From assembly GCA_900542935.1 (NCBI GenBank), contig UQPN01000008.1, positions 12,655-76,654 on the forward strand: a stretch of DNA of 64,000 bases, written 5' to 3'. Below, piece by piece: positions 17,566 to 28,118 of the stretch. Source of the DNA: an uncultured Eubacteriales bacterium. GTDB taxonomy: Bacteria; Bacillota; Clostridia; Christensenellales; Borkfalkiaceae. Position numbers and translations under genes: made by a program. Below the pieces are notes generated by a model. That model had not been told where the DNA came from and did no database searches. It was given only the letters and a program-made list of their open reading frames with translations. Numbering within the stretch: position 1 is the first letter of the stretch; the number at the start of each line of letters is the position of its first letter.

Positions 17566-17592
17566 GCCGTCGGAGATATCCGGCGGCTTTTT
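17566..17592 (+). terminator. Terminator of the hydrogenase operon
   Basis: A 9-bp stem (GCCGTCGGA, loop GATA, TCCGGCGGC) with one G-U pair followed by TTTTT, 58 nt past hydA. The rest of the 325-bp gap up to 17755 shows no gene I can support. Confidence 0.85.
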
Positions 17593-17754
17593 CGCATGAA
17601 AAAACAGGACGTCGCGCGGACGGGAAAGGCGATAATCGCGGCGCGTAACGGAAGAATTTAGATAAGAGAAGCGGCACGATTCGGCGCTGTACGAAAAACC
17701 CGCGGCGGAATCGGAACAACGAACAAAAACACAATTTTACAGAACATTTCTCTA

Positions 17755-17783
17755 TTGAAAAAAAGAAAGAGGCATGATATAAT
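17755..17783 (+). promoter_or_regulatory. Promoter of the glycan operon, first gene
   Basis: TTGAAA, 17 nt, TATAAT, about 50 nt before the start codon at 17833. The sequence AGAACAT lies just upstream of the -35 box, as it does at the 20301 promoter. Confidence 0.8.
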
Positions 17784-17832
17784 AAGTATTATCAGGAAAA
17801 ATTTCTGAAAGAATAACGCAACGGAGAAACCG

Positions 17833-20244
17833 ATGAACGAGCAGGAACGGAATCAAAACGGATACAACGGTGAAATTACGGAAGAATCGCCTTCCCGCAG
17901 CGAATATTTTTCGTGGATCAACAATACGAACGAAGGATCCACAGAGGCGCAGACGCTGGCGAATCTTGCCTTTTTTGCCGAACTGAATAAAAAGTACGGC
18001 ATGCGGCTGGATATTTACGCGTGGGACGCGGGAAATCTTGACGGCGCGGGCGAAGGTTACGGCAATCCGGACGGAGAAAAATTGCGTGCGCAATATCCCC
18101 GCGGCTATGCGCCGATAGCGGAATATGCGGCGGCATGCGGCACGCGGCTGGGCGTCTGGGGCGGCGCCGACGGCTACGGAGATACGGAGGAAGAGGCGGA
18201 AAAACGGAGAAATATTCTTGTTTCGTTGTGCCGCGATTATCGGTTCGGTTTGTTTAAATTCGATACGGTGTGCGGGGTACTGCGCGAAAATAAAAAGGAA
18301 GAATTTGCAAGGACGATGCGGGAATGCAGAAAGTATTCGCCCGATCTGATTCTTCTGAATCATCGGAACGATCTGGGAAAATATCAGTCGTACGCCACCA
18401 CGTTTTTGTGGGAGGGGCTGGAAACGTATACCGACGTGCATTGTTTCAACCGCAAAACGGCGCCGCATAACCGCGCGTACATTTTCTTCCGCGGGCATAC
18501 GCCGCAGCTGAAACGGCTTACGGAAGATCACGGCGTTTGTATTTCTTCTTCGGTGGATTATTTCGAGGACGATCTGATTTATCAGGCGTTTAACAGATGC
18601 CTGATTCTTGCGCCGGAAATTTACGGAAATCCTTGGCTTCTGCGCGACGACGAATATGCGATTATGGCGCGGATTTTCAATTTACACAGGAAATACCGCG
18701 ACATTCTGACGCACGGCATGCTTCCGAAAACAGATCTCGGCGATAACGCGGTGCTTCGCGGCGACGACAAGCGGCGGTTTCTTGCCACGGGCAACGGCAG
18801 CTGGAACATTCGAAAAATTTCTGTGCCGCTTAACGAAAGCGTGGGACTTGCGCAGTGCGGAAAAGTGTGCGTGATTCAAAGATTTCCCACGGAAAAAACA
18901 ATCGGCTGTTTTGCTTACGGCGAAACGGCGGAAATTTCTCTGGCGCCGTTCCGGGCGGCTCTGATAGAAATTTGCGCCGCGGAAATTGCGGGCGAGGCGA
19001 TTATCGGCGCGGAATACGAAGTGTTGCACGAGGACGAATCCGGCAGGGCGGATAAAGCGAAATTGCTTTGCGGCAACGGAACCGAAAAAAACGAGGACGA
19101 AGTTTATCTGGTAAATTTTTCGACGGGCGCGAAAACCCGACTGCAAATTCCCGGCGGACGTTTAGCCGATCATCGCGAACGCGTGCCGCAAAAAATCGGC
19201 GCGCTGCACGCCGCTCCCGTGCCGGCGGATAGCGAATATCTGTACGAAACGGCATGTTTTGCGGCGGACAACGAATCGATGGAACGGCGGAGTTTGCTGC
19301 GTTCGGGCAAGACGGCGATGGATTCCGTGAAAAAAGCGCGGGAGTTTTTCTTTTCGCAGAAGTCGTATCGTCTGCGCGGCGTCGATACGTCGATTCCGTT
19401 CGACGGAAACGAAAACACGTGTTTCGACGTGAAGTCGCGTTCGTATATCAACCACGACGGCAGGACGGGCTTCCGCGTGGAGGGCGGCTGCCTGCGCGTG
19501 GATTTCGGGGCGGAATATGCGGCGGACAGGCTGGAAATAGAATATTTCGACGCGGACAAAAAGGACGGAATGTTTTTTGAACAGATTCCGCAGGACGGAG
19601 AAGTTTCCGCCGATTTGCGCAAATGGAGCGCCGCAACGTTAAAAAAAATAGCGACGGTGCGCCCGGAAAGAAACGAATTTTTATATTTTTACAGCGATAC
19701 GCCCGGTACGGCGGAGGGAAAAAGAAAACGAGCCGTTTATACGGTTGCCGCGGATGAGGGAAAAATCCGATATTTCCGCACGCCGTGCCCCGTGGACAGA
19801 ATTTATTCGATTCGGCTGTTTTCGGGAAGCGAAGAAATCTCATTGAAACAGGCGAAACTTACGAATCTGTTTGCGGCGTATGCGAAAAAGCGGCCGAAAG
19901 CTTATGCGGAGAGGACGATTACGTTGAAAGATCTGCCCGAATATCCGTATCTCGCCGTGGCTTTGGAAGGGAAAACAGGCGAGGAAAACGTGGTTTGTCT
20001 GGCGGAAATCGGCGGTAAAACATACGGATTTCCTTTCCGCGCTCCAGCGTATCCTTCCAACTCGTTCGAATATCCCGTGCATCCGACGGACGGAAATTAT
20101 ACTTTCTTTCTGCCGCTGAAAAAAGAATGGGAGGGGCGGGAAATTACTCTGAAAGCGCTGTTTGCGGCAGATCGTGTGCCGACGGACGTGTATCTTTGCG
20201 ACGGACATCAAGAGAGAAAAGGGTTGGAAATCTCGCTCCGTTGA
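17833..20244 (+). CDS. Putative clan-D-like (alpha-galactosidase-like) glycosidase
   Basis: An 803-residue protein without a signal peptide. Residues 45-300 look like a TIM barrel of the alpha-galactosidase type: DIYAWDAGN, RLGVWGGADGY, and GLFKFDTVCG, where the Asp of the K-F-D motif would be the nucleophile as in GH27/GH36, then LNHRNDLGKY and DVHCFNR. A beta-sandwich follows, and residues 510-600 resemble a discoidin-type carbohydrate-binding domain (FDGNENTCFDV, GGCLRVDFG). The exact family is not certain; it may be an unclassified GH36 relative. An ACGGAG site precedes the ATG. It heads a cluster with an oxidoreductase, an ABC importer and an extracellular glycosidase-like lipoprotein. 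Confidence 0.55.
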   Translation: MNEQERNQNGYNGEITEESPSRSEYFSWINNTNEGSTEAQTLANLAFFAELNKKYGMRLDIYAWDAGNLDGAGEGYGNPDGEKLRAQYPRGYAPIAEYAAACGTRLGVWGGADGYGDTEEEAEKRRNILVSLCRDYRFGLFKFDTVCGVLRENKKEEFARTMRECRKYSPDLILLNHRNDLGKYQSYATTFLWEGLETYTDVHCFNRKTAPHNRAYIFFRGHTPQLKRLTEDHGVCISSSVDYFEDDLIYQAFNRCLILAPEIYGNPWLLRDDEYAIMARIFNLHRKYRDILTHGMLPKTDLGDNAVLRGDDKRRFLATGNGSWNIRKISVPLNESVGLAQCGKVCVIQRFPTEKTIGCFAYGETAEISLAPFRAALIEICAAEIAGEAIIGAEYEVLHEDESGRADKAKLLCGNGTEKNEDEVYLVNFSTGAKTRLQIPGGRLADHRERVPQKIGALHAAPVPADSEYLYETACFAADNESMERRSLLRSGKTAMDSVKKAREFFFSQKSYRLRGVDTSIPFDGNENTCFDVKSRSYINHDGRTGFRVEGGCLRVDFGAEYAADRLEIEYFDADKKDGMFFEQIPQDGEVSADLRKWSAATLKKIATVRPERNEFLYFYSDTPGTAEGKRKRAVYTVAADEGKIRYFRTPCPVDRIYSIRLFSGSEEISLKQAKLTNLFAAYAKKRPKAYAERTITLKDLPEYPYLAVALEGKTGEENVVCLAEIGGKTYGFPFRAPAYPSNSFEYPVHPTDGNYTFFLPLKKEWEGREITLKALFAADRVPTDVYLCDGHQERKGLEISLR

Positions 20245-20286
20245 ATCTCGGTTTTACCGCGAAAAAGAACAAATGCACAATATTAT

Positions 20287-20301
20287 AGAACATAACGTTC
20301 T
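20287..20301 (+). promoter_or_regulatory. Operator-like inverted repeat
   Basis: AGAAC and GTTCT flank a 5-nt spacer and touch the -35 box of the next promoter. A related AGAACAT sits at the same place ahead of the 17755 promoter. A shared sugar-responsive regulator is possible. Confidence 0.35.
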
Positions 20302-20329
20302 TGAAATCAGCGCTTTTGTGTGTTATAAT
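20301..20329 (+). promoter_or_regulatory. Promoter of the Gfo/Idh/MocA-ABC operon
   Basis: TTGAAA, 17 nt, TATAAT. The leader to the start at 20446 is about 110 nt. Confidence 0.8.
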
Positions 20330-20445
20330 GTTTAGCGAAATGAGGAAAAGGGCGGAAAGCGTTAGGTAAGCCCGGAAGCGAAAAATCTTTCGTTTCAATC
20401 AAAATACATAAATCAGAACGATTTATTAAGGAAGCAAAAAGAAAA

Positions 20446-21732
<1,287 letters not shown>

Positions 21733-21754
21733 ATTTGAGAAACGGAGGAATAAG

Positions 21755-24700
21755 ATGAAAAACGGAAACAAAAAGGCTATCCGGTGCGCGGCGGTTTTTG
21801 CGGCGCTTGCCATGGGATTCGGCGGCTGCGCCGCAGGCGCCGAAACAAATCGCGGCAGCATGAAATTGCTTGGCGAAAGCGGCGAGGGAACGGCGCAGGT
21901 GAAACGTTACGGCTACGAACAAAACGCCGTACCGGGCTACAAAACGGTCGCGTTTGAAGAAACGGAAGATTTATGCGCCGATAACGAGGGCATGGGCTGG
22001 GTAATTCTGGAAGAACCGCTGTACGGAGGTCTGCCTTCGCTCGGTTATAAGGGCGTTTATCCCGAAGTGAAACAGATATCCATGTCTACCGGCTGGTCGG
22101 TGGTGGAAACTTCGCCCGGCGAGTTCAACTGGACCGTACTGGACGAAACCATCGCGTACTGGGCGGAACAGGGCAAAACGATCAATCTCAGGCTTTGCAC
22201 CGACGGACTTGTATTGAATCAGGGCGTCGTGAACGGTTGCCCCGCTTGGTTGTTCGAAGCGCCGTACAATGTGCCCAGCGTGGTGCACGACGGGCAGACG
22301 TACGCCGATTTATCCAACGAAAAATATATGGAACGGCTGAAAATCTTCCTGGAAGAATTCGCGACGCATTATACAAGCGAAGATTATCCGTATGCCGACG
22401 CCATCGAAGTGGTGGAACTCCGCGGCTACGGCATGGTGGGCGAATGGCACTCCGGCTGGAGCAGCTACGGCAGCCTTGAAGATCGTTCGAAAATGCTTTG
22501 CGACGTCATCGACGCGTGGCGCGAAGCCTGGGGCGATAAACTGCTGGTTCTTTCCTGCACGTATGAATTCGGTTCGTACATGACGGGGCTGACCAACGCG
22601 GCTTCGTATGAAGATTTCATGTATTACATGGGGTACGACCATGCGTTGCAGCTGGATAACATCGGCTGGCGGCGCGACGGCATCGCGTTTGCTTTACAGG
22701 AATACGACAGTCGTTTCGCCAACGATTATTTCTATCTGAACACGGGCGTTCCGCTCTGCGGCGAACTGGGCGACGGATACGCAAAACACGGCGACGATTC
22801 GCCTTATCCGCTGTTCGAATCGCTCAGCGAGGCGTTGCATAAGTGGCGCGTGAATTACAACACCGCTGTAGGTTGGGTGGCGCAGGATTTCGCCGACGTG
22901 GTGAAGAACGATAAAGAGTGCGTGGAATATTTCAACCGCATGATGGGCTTCCGTTTCGTTCCCGATACCGTCAGCTATTCCCACGGCGTGAAAGCCGGCG
23001 ATAAGTTTTATCTCAATTCGCTTTGGAGCAACAACGCGATGGGGCGTTGCTGGAAAGATTACGACCTTTCCGTGTATTTCGAGGACGCCGACGGCAACAC
23101 GGTGTATACGGGAACGGACGAATCGTTCAACCCCGCATCGATCAACGGCGGCGAACCGCATTTCTTCGATCTGGAATACGATCTGCCCGCTTCGCTGCCC
23201 GCGGGAACGTATACCGTGAAATTCGCGATGACCGATAAAAACGGCGTTCCGAAAATCGAAATGCCGATAGCGGGAAAGGACGCGGATAAAAAGTATTACC
23301 TCGGCGAGGTTACGGTGGGCGATACGGCGGCTAAGAAACTTGCCGAAGCGGATTCGCTGGACGGCGATACGGCTTTCAAAGCGATCGGCACGGGAAAAAT
23401 CACCGACAGACTGGTAACCGTGAACGGTTCGAAAGCGATTGTCGGCGGCGGCAACGGCGTGTTTGCCGAAGGAATGCCGCTGGAAAACGGTAAAACGTAC
23501 TACGTGTCTTTCGATTATAAAACGAATATCGAAAAATCGGCGATTAAAATCAACATGCAAAGCAAATATCTCGTGGGTGCCTACAACGCGGAAAACGGCG
23601 TCTGGGGAGATAAGTACGAGTGGCTGGACGTTTCGAATAATGTTTCTCACCGCACGGCGACGATTACCGTGCCCGACGACGGAAAGCAATACAAACTCAG
23701 CTTCGGCGCCGCCGAAAACGCGGCAATTGCGGCGTTTGACGATATTTCCGCGGTTACGGCGGATAAACAGGACGTCGGCTTTAAACTGAATCCCGCGTTT
23801 GCAACAAAGGAAGAGGACGGTTCGTATACCATTTATTCGCAGAATACGCCGTACTGGGCGGACGGATTGCAGCTGAAAAACGAACTCGGCGCGCACGAAA
23901 CGTATATGCTTACGTTCGACGCGGCAACAACAACGGAAATTTCGGGCGGCGGCTTCTTCTATGCGATGATTACCGATCCGAACGCCGACCCGGACGATAA
24001 GAACGGATATATCGAAAGCTTCTCGTTAAACCGCATCGGTTCTTTTTGGAAACCCGCGGATACGGGGTATACGAAGTATTCGTACGTGTTCAATACCGAC
24101 GATTATCCCGAAGGTTCGCACGTGGTGTTCGGCGTGCGCGATCGCGGCGGCGTGAACATTAAAAACATTACGCTTACAAAACTTTCGAGCGACGAATCGT
24201 ACACGCGGGACGCGGTGGCGGTGAAACATAACGTAGTGCCCGAAAAAGGAATCGACGCAGACGGCAAAGGCGTTGTGGAAAACTTCGAAGCGGGCGTGTT
24301 CAACGGCGGCTGTATGTATCCCGGTATCGGTTCTACCGGCATTATTTCAGGCAACCCCGAATATCTCATCAGCGGTAAATATTCCTGCTATGTAGATAAC
24401 ACGTACTCTACGGGAAACGCATGGGAGTTCAACGTATTCTGCAATACGAATCTTGCGGATATGTGTCTTTCTCTAAACACCACGTACCGACTGAAATTCA
24501 AATATAAAGTGGTGAAAGACGAAAGCGCGGCCGACGGCGGTTACTTCTATTGTCTGGCGCGCGAAGAAGGTACCTTCCTGCACGATACGGGCGTATACGA
24601 ATGGCGGAAAGGCGATTACGAAATCGGCGAAGTGTATTCCGTGGAATACGAATTCACCACGGGTTCGCAGGGCAGATATTACCTGATGTGGGGTATCCGG

Positions 24701-24829
24701 TTCGGCGGGGCAATGGCTATCGACGACGTGGTGATCGAAAAGATGGAAACCCCTTCGGGACAAACGAAACCGAAAGTAACGAAAGGGCATGCCTATACGG
24801 TAACGGACGAAGTGCTTTATAAACGTTAA
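21755..24829 (+). CDS. Secreted clan-A glycosidase-like lipoprotein with DUF4832-like region
   Basis: A 1,024-residue exported protein. The signal peptide ends in a lipobox (GFGGCAAG), so the Cys is probably lipidated and the protein faces outward. Residues 60-400 look like a GH42/GH5-type barrel (STGWSVVETSPGEFNWTVLD, VVELRGYGMVGEWHSGWSS, GVPLCGELGDGY with candidate acid residues), followed by a DUF4832-like sandwich (HGVKAGDKFYLNSLWSNN). Two or three jelly-roll carbohydrate-binding modules fill the rest. Start chosen behind GGAGG; the longer frame overlaps the preceding gene. It probably trims an external glycan for the adjacent ABC importer. Substrate unknown. Confidence 0.65.
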   Translation: MKNGNKKAIRCAAVFAALAMGFGGCAAGAETNRGSMKLLGESGEGTAQVKRYGYEQNAVPGYKTVAFEETEDLCADNEGMGWVILEEPLYGGLPSLGYKGVYPEVKQISMSTGWSVVETSPGEFNWTVLDETIAYWAEQGKTINLRLCTDGLVLNQGVVNGCPAWLFEAPYNVPSVVHDGQTYADLSNEKYMERLKIFLEEFATHYTSEDYPYADAIEVVELRGYGMVGEWHSGWSSYGSLEDRSKMLCDVIDAWREAWGDKLLVLSCTYEFGSYMTGLTNAASYEDFMYYMGYDHALQLDNIGWRRDGIAFALQEYDSRFANDYFYLNTGVPLCGELGDGYAKHGDDSPYPLFESLSEALHKWRVNYNTAVGWVAQDFADVVKNDKECVEYFNRMMGFRFVPDTVSYSHGVKAGDKFYLNSLWSNNAMGRCWKDYDLSVYFEDADGNTVYTGTDESFNPASINGGEPHFFDLEYDLPASLPAGTYTVKFAMTDKNGVPKIEMPIAGKDADKKYYLGEVTVGDTAAKKLAEADSLDGDTAFKAIGTGKITDRLVTVNGSKAIVGGGNGVFAEGMPLENGKTYYVSFDYKTNIEKSAIKINMQSKYLVGAYNAENGVWGDKYEWLDVSNNVSHRTATITVPDDGKQYKLSFGAAENAAIAAFDDISAVTADKQDVGFKLNPAFATKEEDGSYTIYSQNTPYWADGLQLKNELGAHETYMLTFDAATTTEISGGGFFYAMITDPNADPDDKNGYIESFSLNRIGSFWKPADTGYTKYSYVFNTDDYPEGSHVVFGVRDRGGVNIKNITLTKLSSDESYTRDAVAVKHNVVPEKGIDADGKGVVENFEAGVFNGGCMYPGIGSTGIISGNPEYLISGKYSCYVDNTYSTGNAWEFNVFCNTNLADMCLSLNTTYRLKFKYKVVKDESAADGGYFYCLAREEGTFLHDTGVYEWRKGDYEIGEVYSVEYEFTTGSQGRYYLMWGIRFGGAMAIDDVVIEKMETPSGQTKPKVTKGHAYTVTDEVLYKR

Positions 24830-24876
24830 AGCACCCGCATATAAACAATGAAAGTACGATTAAGGAGATAAATACG

Positions 24877-26256
24877 ATGAAAAAATCAATTCGCATAATC
24901 GGCGGCATGCTTGCCGTAACAACAACGTTGCTGACGCTTGCTTCCTGCAAAGCGTCGCCGTCCGGGAAAGACGATGACGATACGTTCGGCGGAAACGGCG
25001 GCAAAACCGTGGTGAGATATTATTCGTTTAACGACGAACAATCGAACAAAGAGCTGAAAGCAGCCATCGAAGCGGATTTCTATAAAAAGAATCCAGACAT
25101 CAAAATTCAGCTGGAAATTTCTACGGGAAATTTCTATTCCAACCTTCTCAACGATATTTCGGGCAAAAACGAAGCGGACGTATTCGGCATGGAGCCGGGC
25201 GAAATTTATCCGTTTTTAAGCAAGAACTATCTTGAACCTCTGGACGATTATTTCGCCGCATCGGAAAATATTTCGTTGGACGAAATATGGGACATCAACA
25301 AGCAGGCGTATACGTACGACGCCGCGACGGATACGTTCGGCAAGGGAAAAACCTACGCCGTGATGAAAGACTGGACGACGGACAGCATGCTGCTGTATAA
25401 CCGCGATTTGTTTTCGCAGGAACAGCTGGCGGCGATCGAGAAAGATTCCGACGGCGACGGCATCGCCGATCCGCTTACATTCGAACAATTCCAAAAATTG
25501 TGCAACGAACTTCTGGTGAAGAAGAACGGAACGATTACGCAGTATTCGTTTTTACCGGGGCTTGCCGAAGCGAAAGTTCTGGCGCAGTTCCTTACAAACG
25601 CGGGCACTTCGTGGTTTAATTCTTCTACTTATGAATCGACGTTTTTACAGCAGAACGTAAAAGACGTAGTGAAATACTATTACGATATCTTAGCAAAAAA
25701 CGAGGTGAACAATACCGGCGCTTCGATGCTTCCGCTGTTCGCGCAGGGGAAAGTAGCGATGATTATGAGCGGTATGTACGCCGTGGAATATTACGGGTTG
25801 GATAAGCTGAATCTGGGCGTGGCGTATCCGCCTGCGAAAGCCGGATGCGAATCAAAACCGTACACGACGGGCTGCGTGGGCATGGCGATTTCCGCCCGTT
25901 CGAAGGTAAAGAAAGCCGCGTTTAAATTCGTGGAGTGGTATCTCGATTATATGGGCGAAAAATCGGCGGAGCGCGCGCTTAACTTCCCCGCGTTGAAAAA
26001 ATATGCCGAAGAGTATATTCTGAATCCCGAAAAGAACACGAACGCGGTGCGGCTGGCTGCGGCGCAGAAATTCTACAAATCGCTGGATAAAGCGGTGGTG
26101 ATCGACCGCAATAAATATTGTTCGCAGGCTTCTCTGGAGAGCATCGAATTTATGTATACGGGCGAATATCTCGAAGGGGCGATGACGTTCGACGAGTTCT
26201 GCGAAACGCTCGATTACGAAGTGAATAAGCGCGTAAGGCTGGCAAAACAATCGTAA
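24877..26256 (+). CDS. ABC sugar-binding lipoprotein
   Basis: A 459-residue extracellular solute-binding protein (family 1). Signal peptide with lipobox TLASC; mature N-terminus is Asp/Gly-rich. VRYYSFNDEQSNKELKAAIEADFYKKNPDIKI and the later MIMSGMYAVEYYG are typical of maltose/oligosaccharide-binding proteins. It delivers sugar to the two permeases encoded directly downstream. AAGGAG precedes the ATG. No ATPase gene accompanies the operon, so a shared MsmK-type ATPase is implied. Confidence 0.92.
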   Translation: MKKSIRIIGGMLAVTTTLLTLASCKASPSGKDDDDTFGGNGGKTVVRYYSFNDEQSNKELKAAIEADFYKKNPDIKIQLEISTGNFYSNLLNDISGKNEADVFGMEPGEIYPFLSKNYLEPLDDYFAASENISLDEIWDINKQAYTYDAATDTFGKGKTYAVMKDWTTDSMLLYNRDLFSQEQLAAIEKDSDGDGIADPLTFEQFQKLCNELLVKKNGTITQYSFLPGLAEAKVLAQFLTNAGTSWFNSSTYESTFLQQNVKDVVKYYYDILAKNEVNNTGASMLPLFAQGKVAMIMSGMYAVEYYGLDKLNLGVAYPPAKAGCESKPYTTGCVGMAISARSKVKKAAFKFVEWYLDYMGEKSAERALNFPALKKYAEEYILNPEKNTNAVRLAAAQKFYKSLDKAVVIDRNKYCSQASLESIEFMYTGEYLEGAMTFDEFCETLDYEVNKRVRLAKQS

Positions 26257-26284
26257 AATTGCCGAAGGGAGGAGTTTTATACCG

Positions 26285-27154
26285 ATGACGAGGGAAAAGA
26301 AAACGACATTATCGTTCTTTGCGTATATCAGTCCGTGGCTTCTGGGCTTTGCCTGTTTCGGATTGTTTCCGCTTGTGTATTCGCTGTATATCAGTTTCTG
26401 TCATTATCAGATGGGTGGAACGCCCGTATTCGCGGGATTTCAGAATTACATCGATTTGTTCAAATATGAAAAATACTTTTTTACCACGCTGAAAAACACG
26501 TTTGTGTTCATGACGGCGACTACGGTGTTCGGCATGGGGTTCGGATTGCTGTTTTCGCTGATGATCAACGCCGTGCCGGAGGCAAAGAGATTTTATCAGA
26601 CGGTGTACTATCTGCCTGCTATTCTGCCCTTCATCGCGGGAACGATGCTCTGGGAATCGATGTATGCGAAATACGGTATTCTGAACGGGATTCTCACCAC
26701 GATGGGGTTTGACAGAGTTTTGTTTTTAGGGCACAAAAACGCGATGAAAAGCCTTGTCGTAATGTCGGTGTGGGGCGGCGTCGGCGGAAAAATCACCATG
26801 TTTCTTCCGGCGGTGGCGGGCGTGCCGAAAGATCTGCTTGAAACGATGGATCTGGACGGCGCGAACGCCTGGCAGAAATTCTGCCACGTTACTTTGCCCA
26901 TGATTTCGCCCACGATTTTCTATCTGCTGATTATGGATATCATCGGCGGATTACAGGCGTACGGACCGATGATGATGCTGGGCGGCGGAACCGCTACGAT
27001 TACCGCAACGTTGCAGATTTACAACTACGCGATGATCGATCACACGATGGGCTATGCAAGCGCGTATGCGTGGATCATTTTCCTGATTGTGCTTGCGGTA
27101 ACGTTTGTGTTCTTTAAATTCGGCGGAAAGAAGGTGTATTATGTTGACGAATGA
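26285..27154 (+). CDS. ABC sugar permease, MalF/UgpA-like
   Basis: A 289-residue integral membrane protein with six predicted helices of the carbohydrate uptake CUT1 family. The ATPase-contact EAA loop reads ETMDLDGANAWQKFCHVTLPMISP near residue 180. YISPWLLGFACFGLFPLVYSLYISF is the usual first helix. It pairs with the next permease, whose start lies inside its 3' end. Confidence 0.92.
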   Translation: MTREKKTTLSFFAYISPWLLGFACFGLFPLVYSLYISFCHYQMGGTPVFAGFQNYIDLFKYEKYFFTTLKNTFVFMTATTVFGMGFGLLFSLMINAVPEAKRFYQTVYYLPAILPFIAGTMLWESMYAKYGILNGILTTMGFDRVLFLGHKNAMKSLVVMSVWGGVGGKITMFLPAVAGVPKDLLETMDLDGANAWQKFCHVTLPMISPTIFYLLIMDIIGGLQAYGPMMMLGGGTATITATLQIYNYAMIDHTMGYASAYAWIIFLIVLAVTFVFFKFGGKKVYYVDE

Positions 27155-28085
27155 TATGATATCCGATGCTTCCGTTCTTTCGCCCGAATCGGGAAACGGA
27201 TTGAAAACACCCGGCAAAGTAACGAAATTTCACGACCGGAAAAAAGCGCGGAGAAGAAGCAATATTATTCTGTATACGATTCTTTCTCTGGTGGCGGTGC
27301 TCATGGTGCTGCCTACGCTGGTCATGCTGTGTTCTTCGCTGAAATCGTACGACGATTATTATTCGCTGCAGTTTCATCTGCTGCCGCGCGACGGAGTGCA
27401 TTTCGATAACTACGCTCGTGTGTTTACTTCCAGCGAAAATTTCCTGTTGTGGATTAGCAACACGCTGTTTTTAATCGTTACGAACACGGTGCTTTGTACG
27501 GTTTCCACGTCGATAGTGGCATACGGTTTTGCGAAATTCCGTTGTAAAGCGTCAGACGCGCTGTTTATGGTGCTGCTTGCCACGATGATGATTCCTTGGG
27601 CGGTAACCATGGTGCCTTCGTATCTGCTGTGGGCGCGGCTCGGACTGACGGATAGCTTCTATCCTTTGATTCTTCCGAGCGTCGGCGGCAGCGCGTACTA
27701 TGTGTTTATGTTCCGCCAGAACATGCGCGGGATTCCCAACGAGATTATGGAAGCGGCGGAAATGGACGGCGCGAATTCGCTGACGAGATTATTCAGAATC
27801 GTTCTGCCCAACTGCATCCCCGTCATCGTTACGATGGTGCTTTTTACGGCAATGGGCATCTGGGGCGATTATCTCGGACCGCTCATTTATCTGCGCCGTC
27901 CCGAAAAATTCAATATTTCCCTTGGCATCAACATGCTTCGTTCGCAGACGACGCAGGGGAAACAGGATACGCCCATGCTGCTTGCGGCAAGCGTTTTAAT
28001 GGCGATACCGTCCATGATTATGTATTATACGGGCACGAAAATTTTTGCAAAAGGCATTTCGCTGCAAGGCGGCGTGAAAGGCTGA
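27141..28085 (+). CDS. ABC sugar permease, MalG/UgpE-like
   Basis: A 314-residue CUT1 permease with six helices and the EAA loop EAAEMDGANSLTRLFRIVLPNCIP. The N-terminal cytosolic part is about 45 residues. The start ATG at 27141 follows AAGAAGG and overlaps the previous gene by 14 nt; the ORF extension further upstream is shadow. It forms the channel with the preceding permease for the sugar bound by the upstream lipoprotein. Confidence 0.92.
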   Translation: MLTNDMISDASVLSPESGNGLKTPGKVTKFHDRKKARRRSNIILYTILSLVAVLMVLPTLVMLCSSLKSYDDYYSLQFHLLPRDGVHFDNYARVFTSSENFLLWISNTLFLIVTNTVLCTVSTSIVAYGFAKFRCKASDALFMVLLATMMIPWAVTMVPSYLLWARLGLTDSFYPLILPSVGGSAYYVFMFRQNMRGIPNEIMEAAEMDGANSLTRLFRIVLPNCIPVIVTMVLFTAMGIWGDYLGPLIYLRRPEKFNISLGINMLRSQTTQGKQDTPMLLAASVLMAIPSMIMYYTGTKIFAKGISLQGGVKG

Positions 28086-28118
28086 GTTTTACAGGAGTAC
28101 GATAAGAGGTAACGACGG

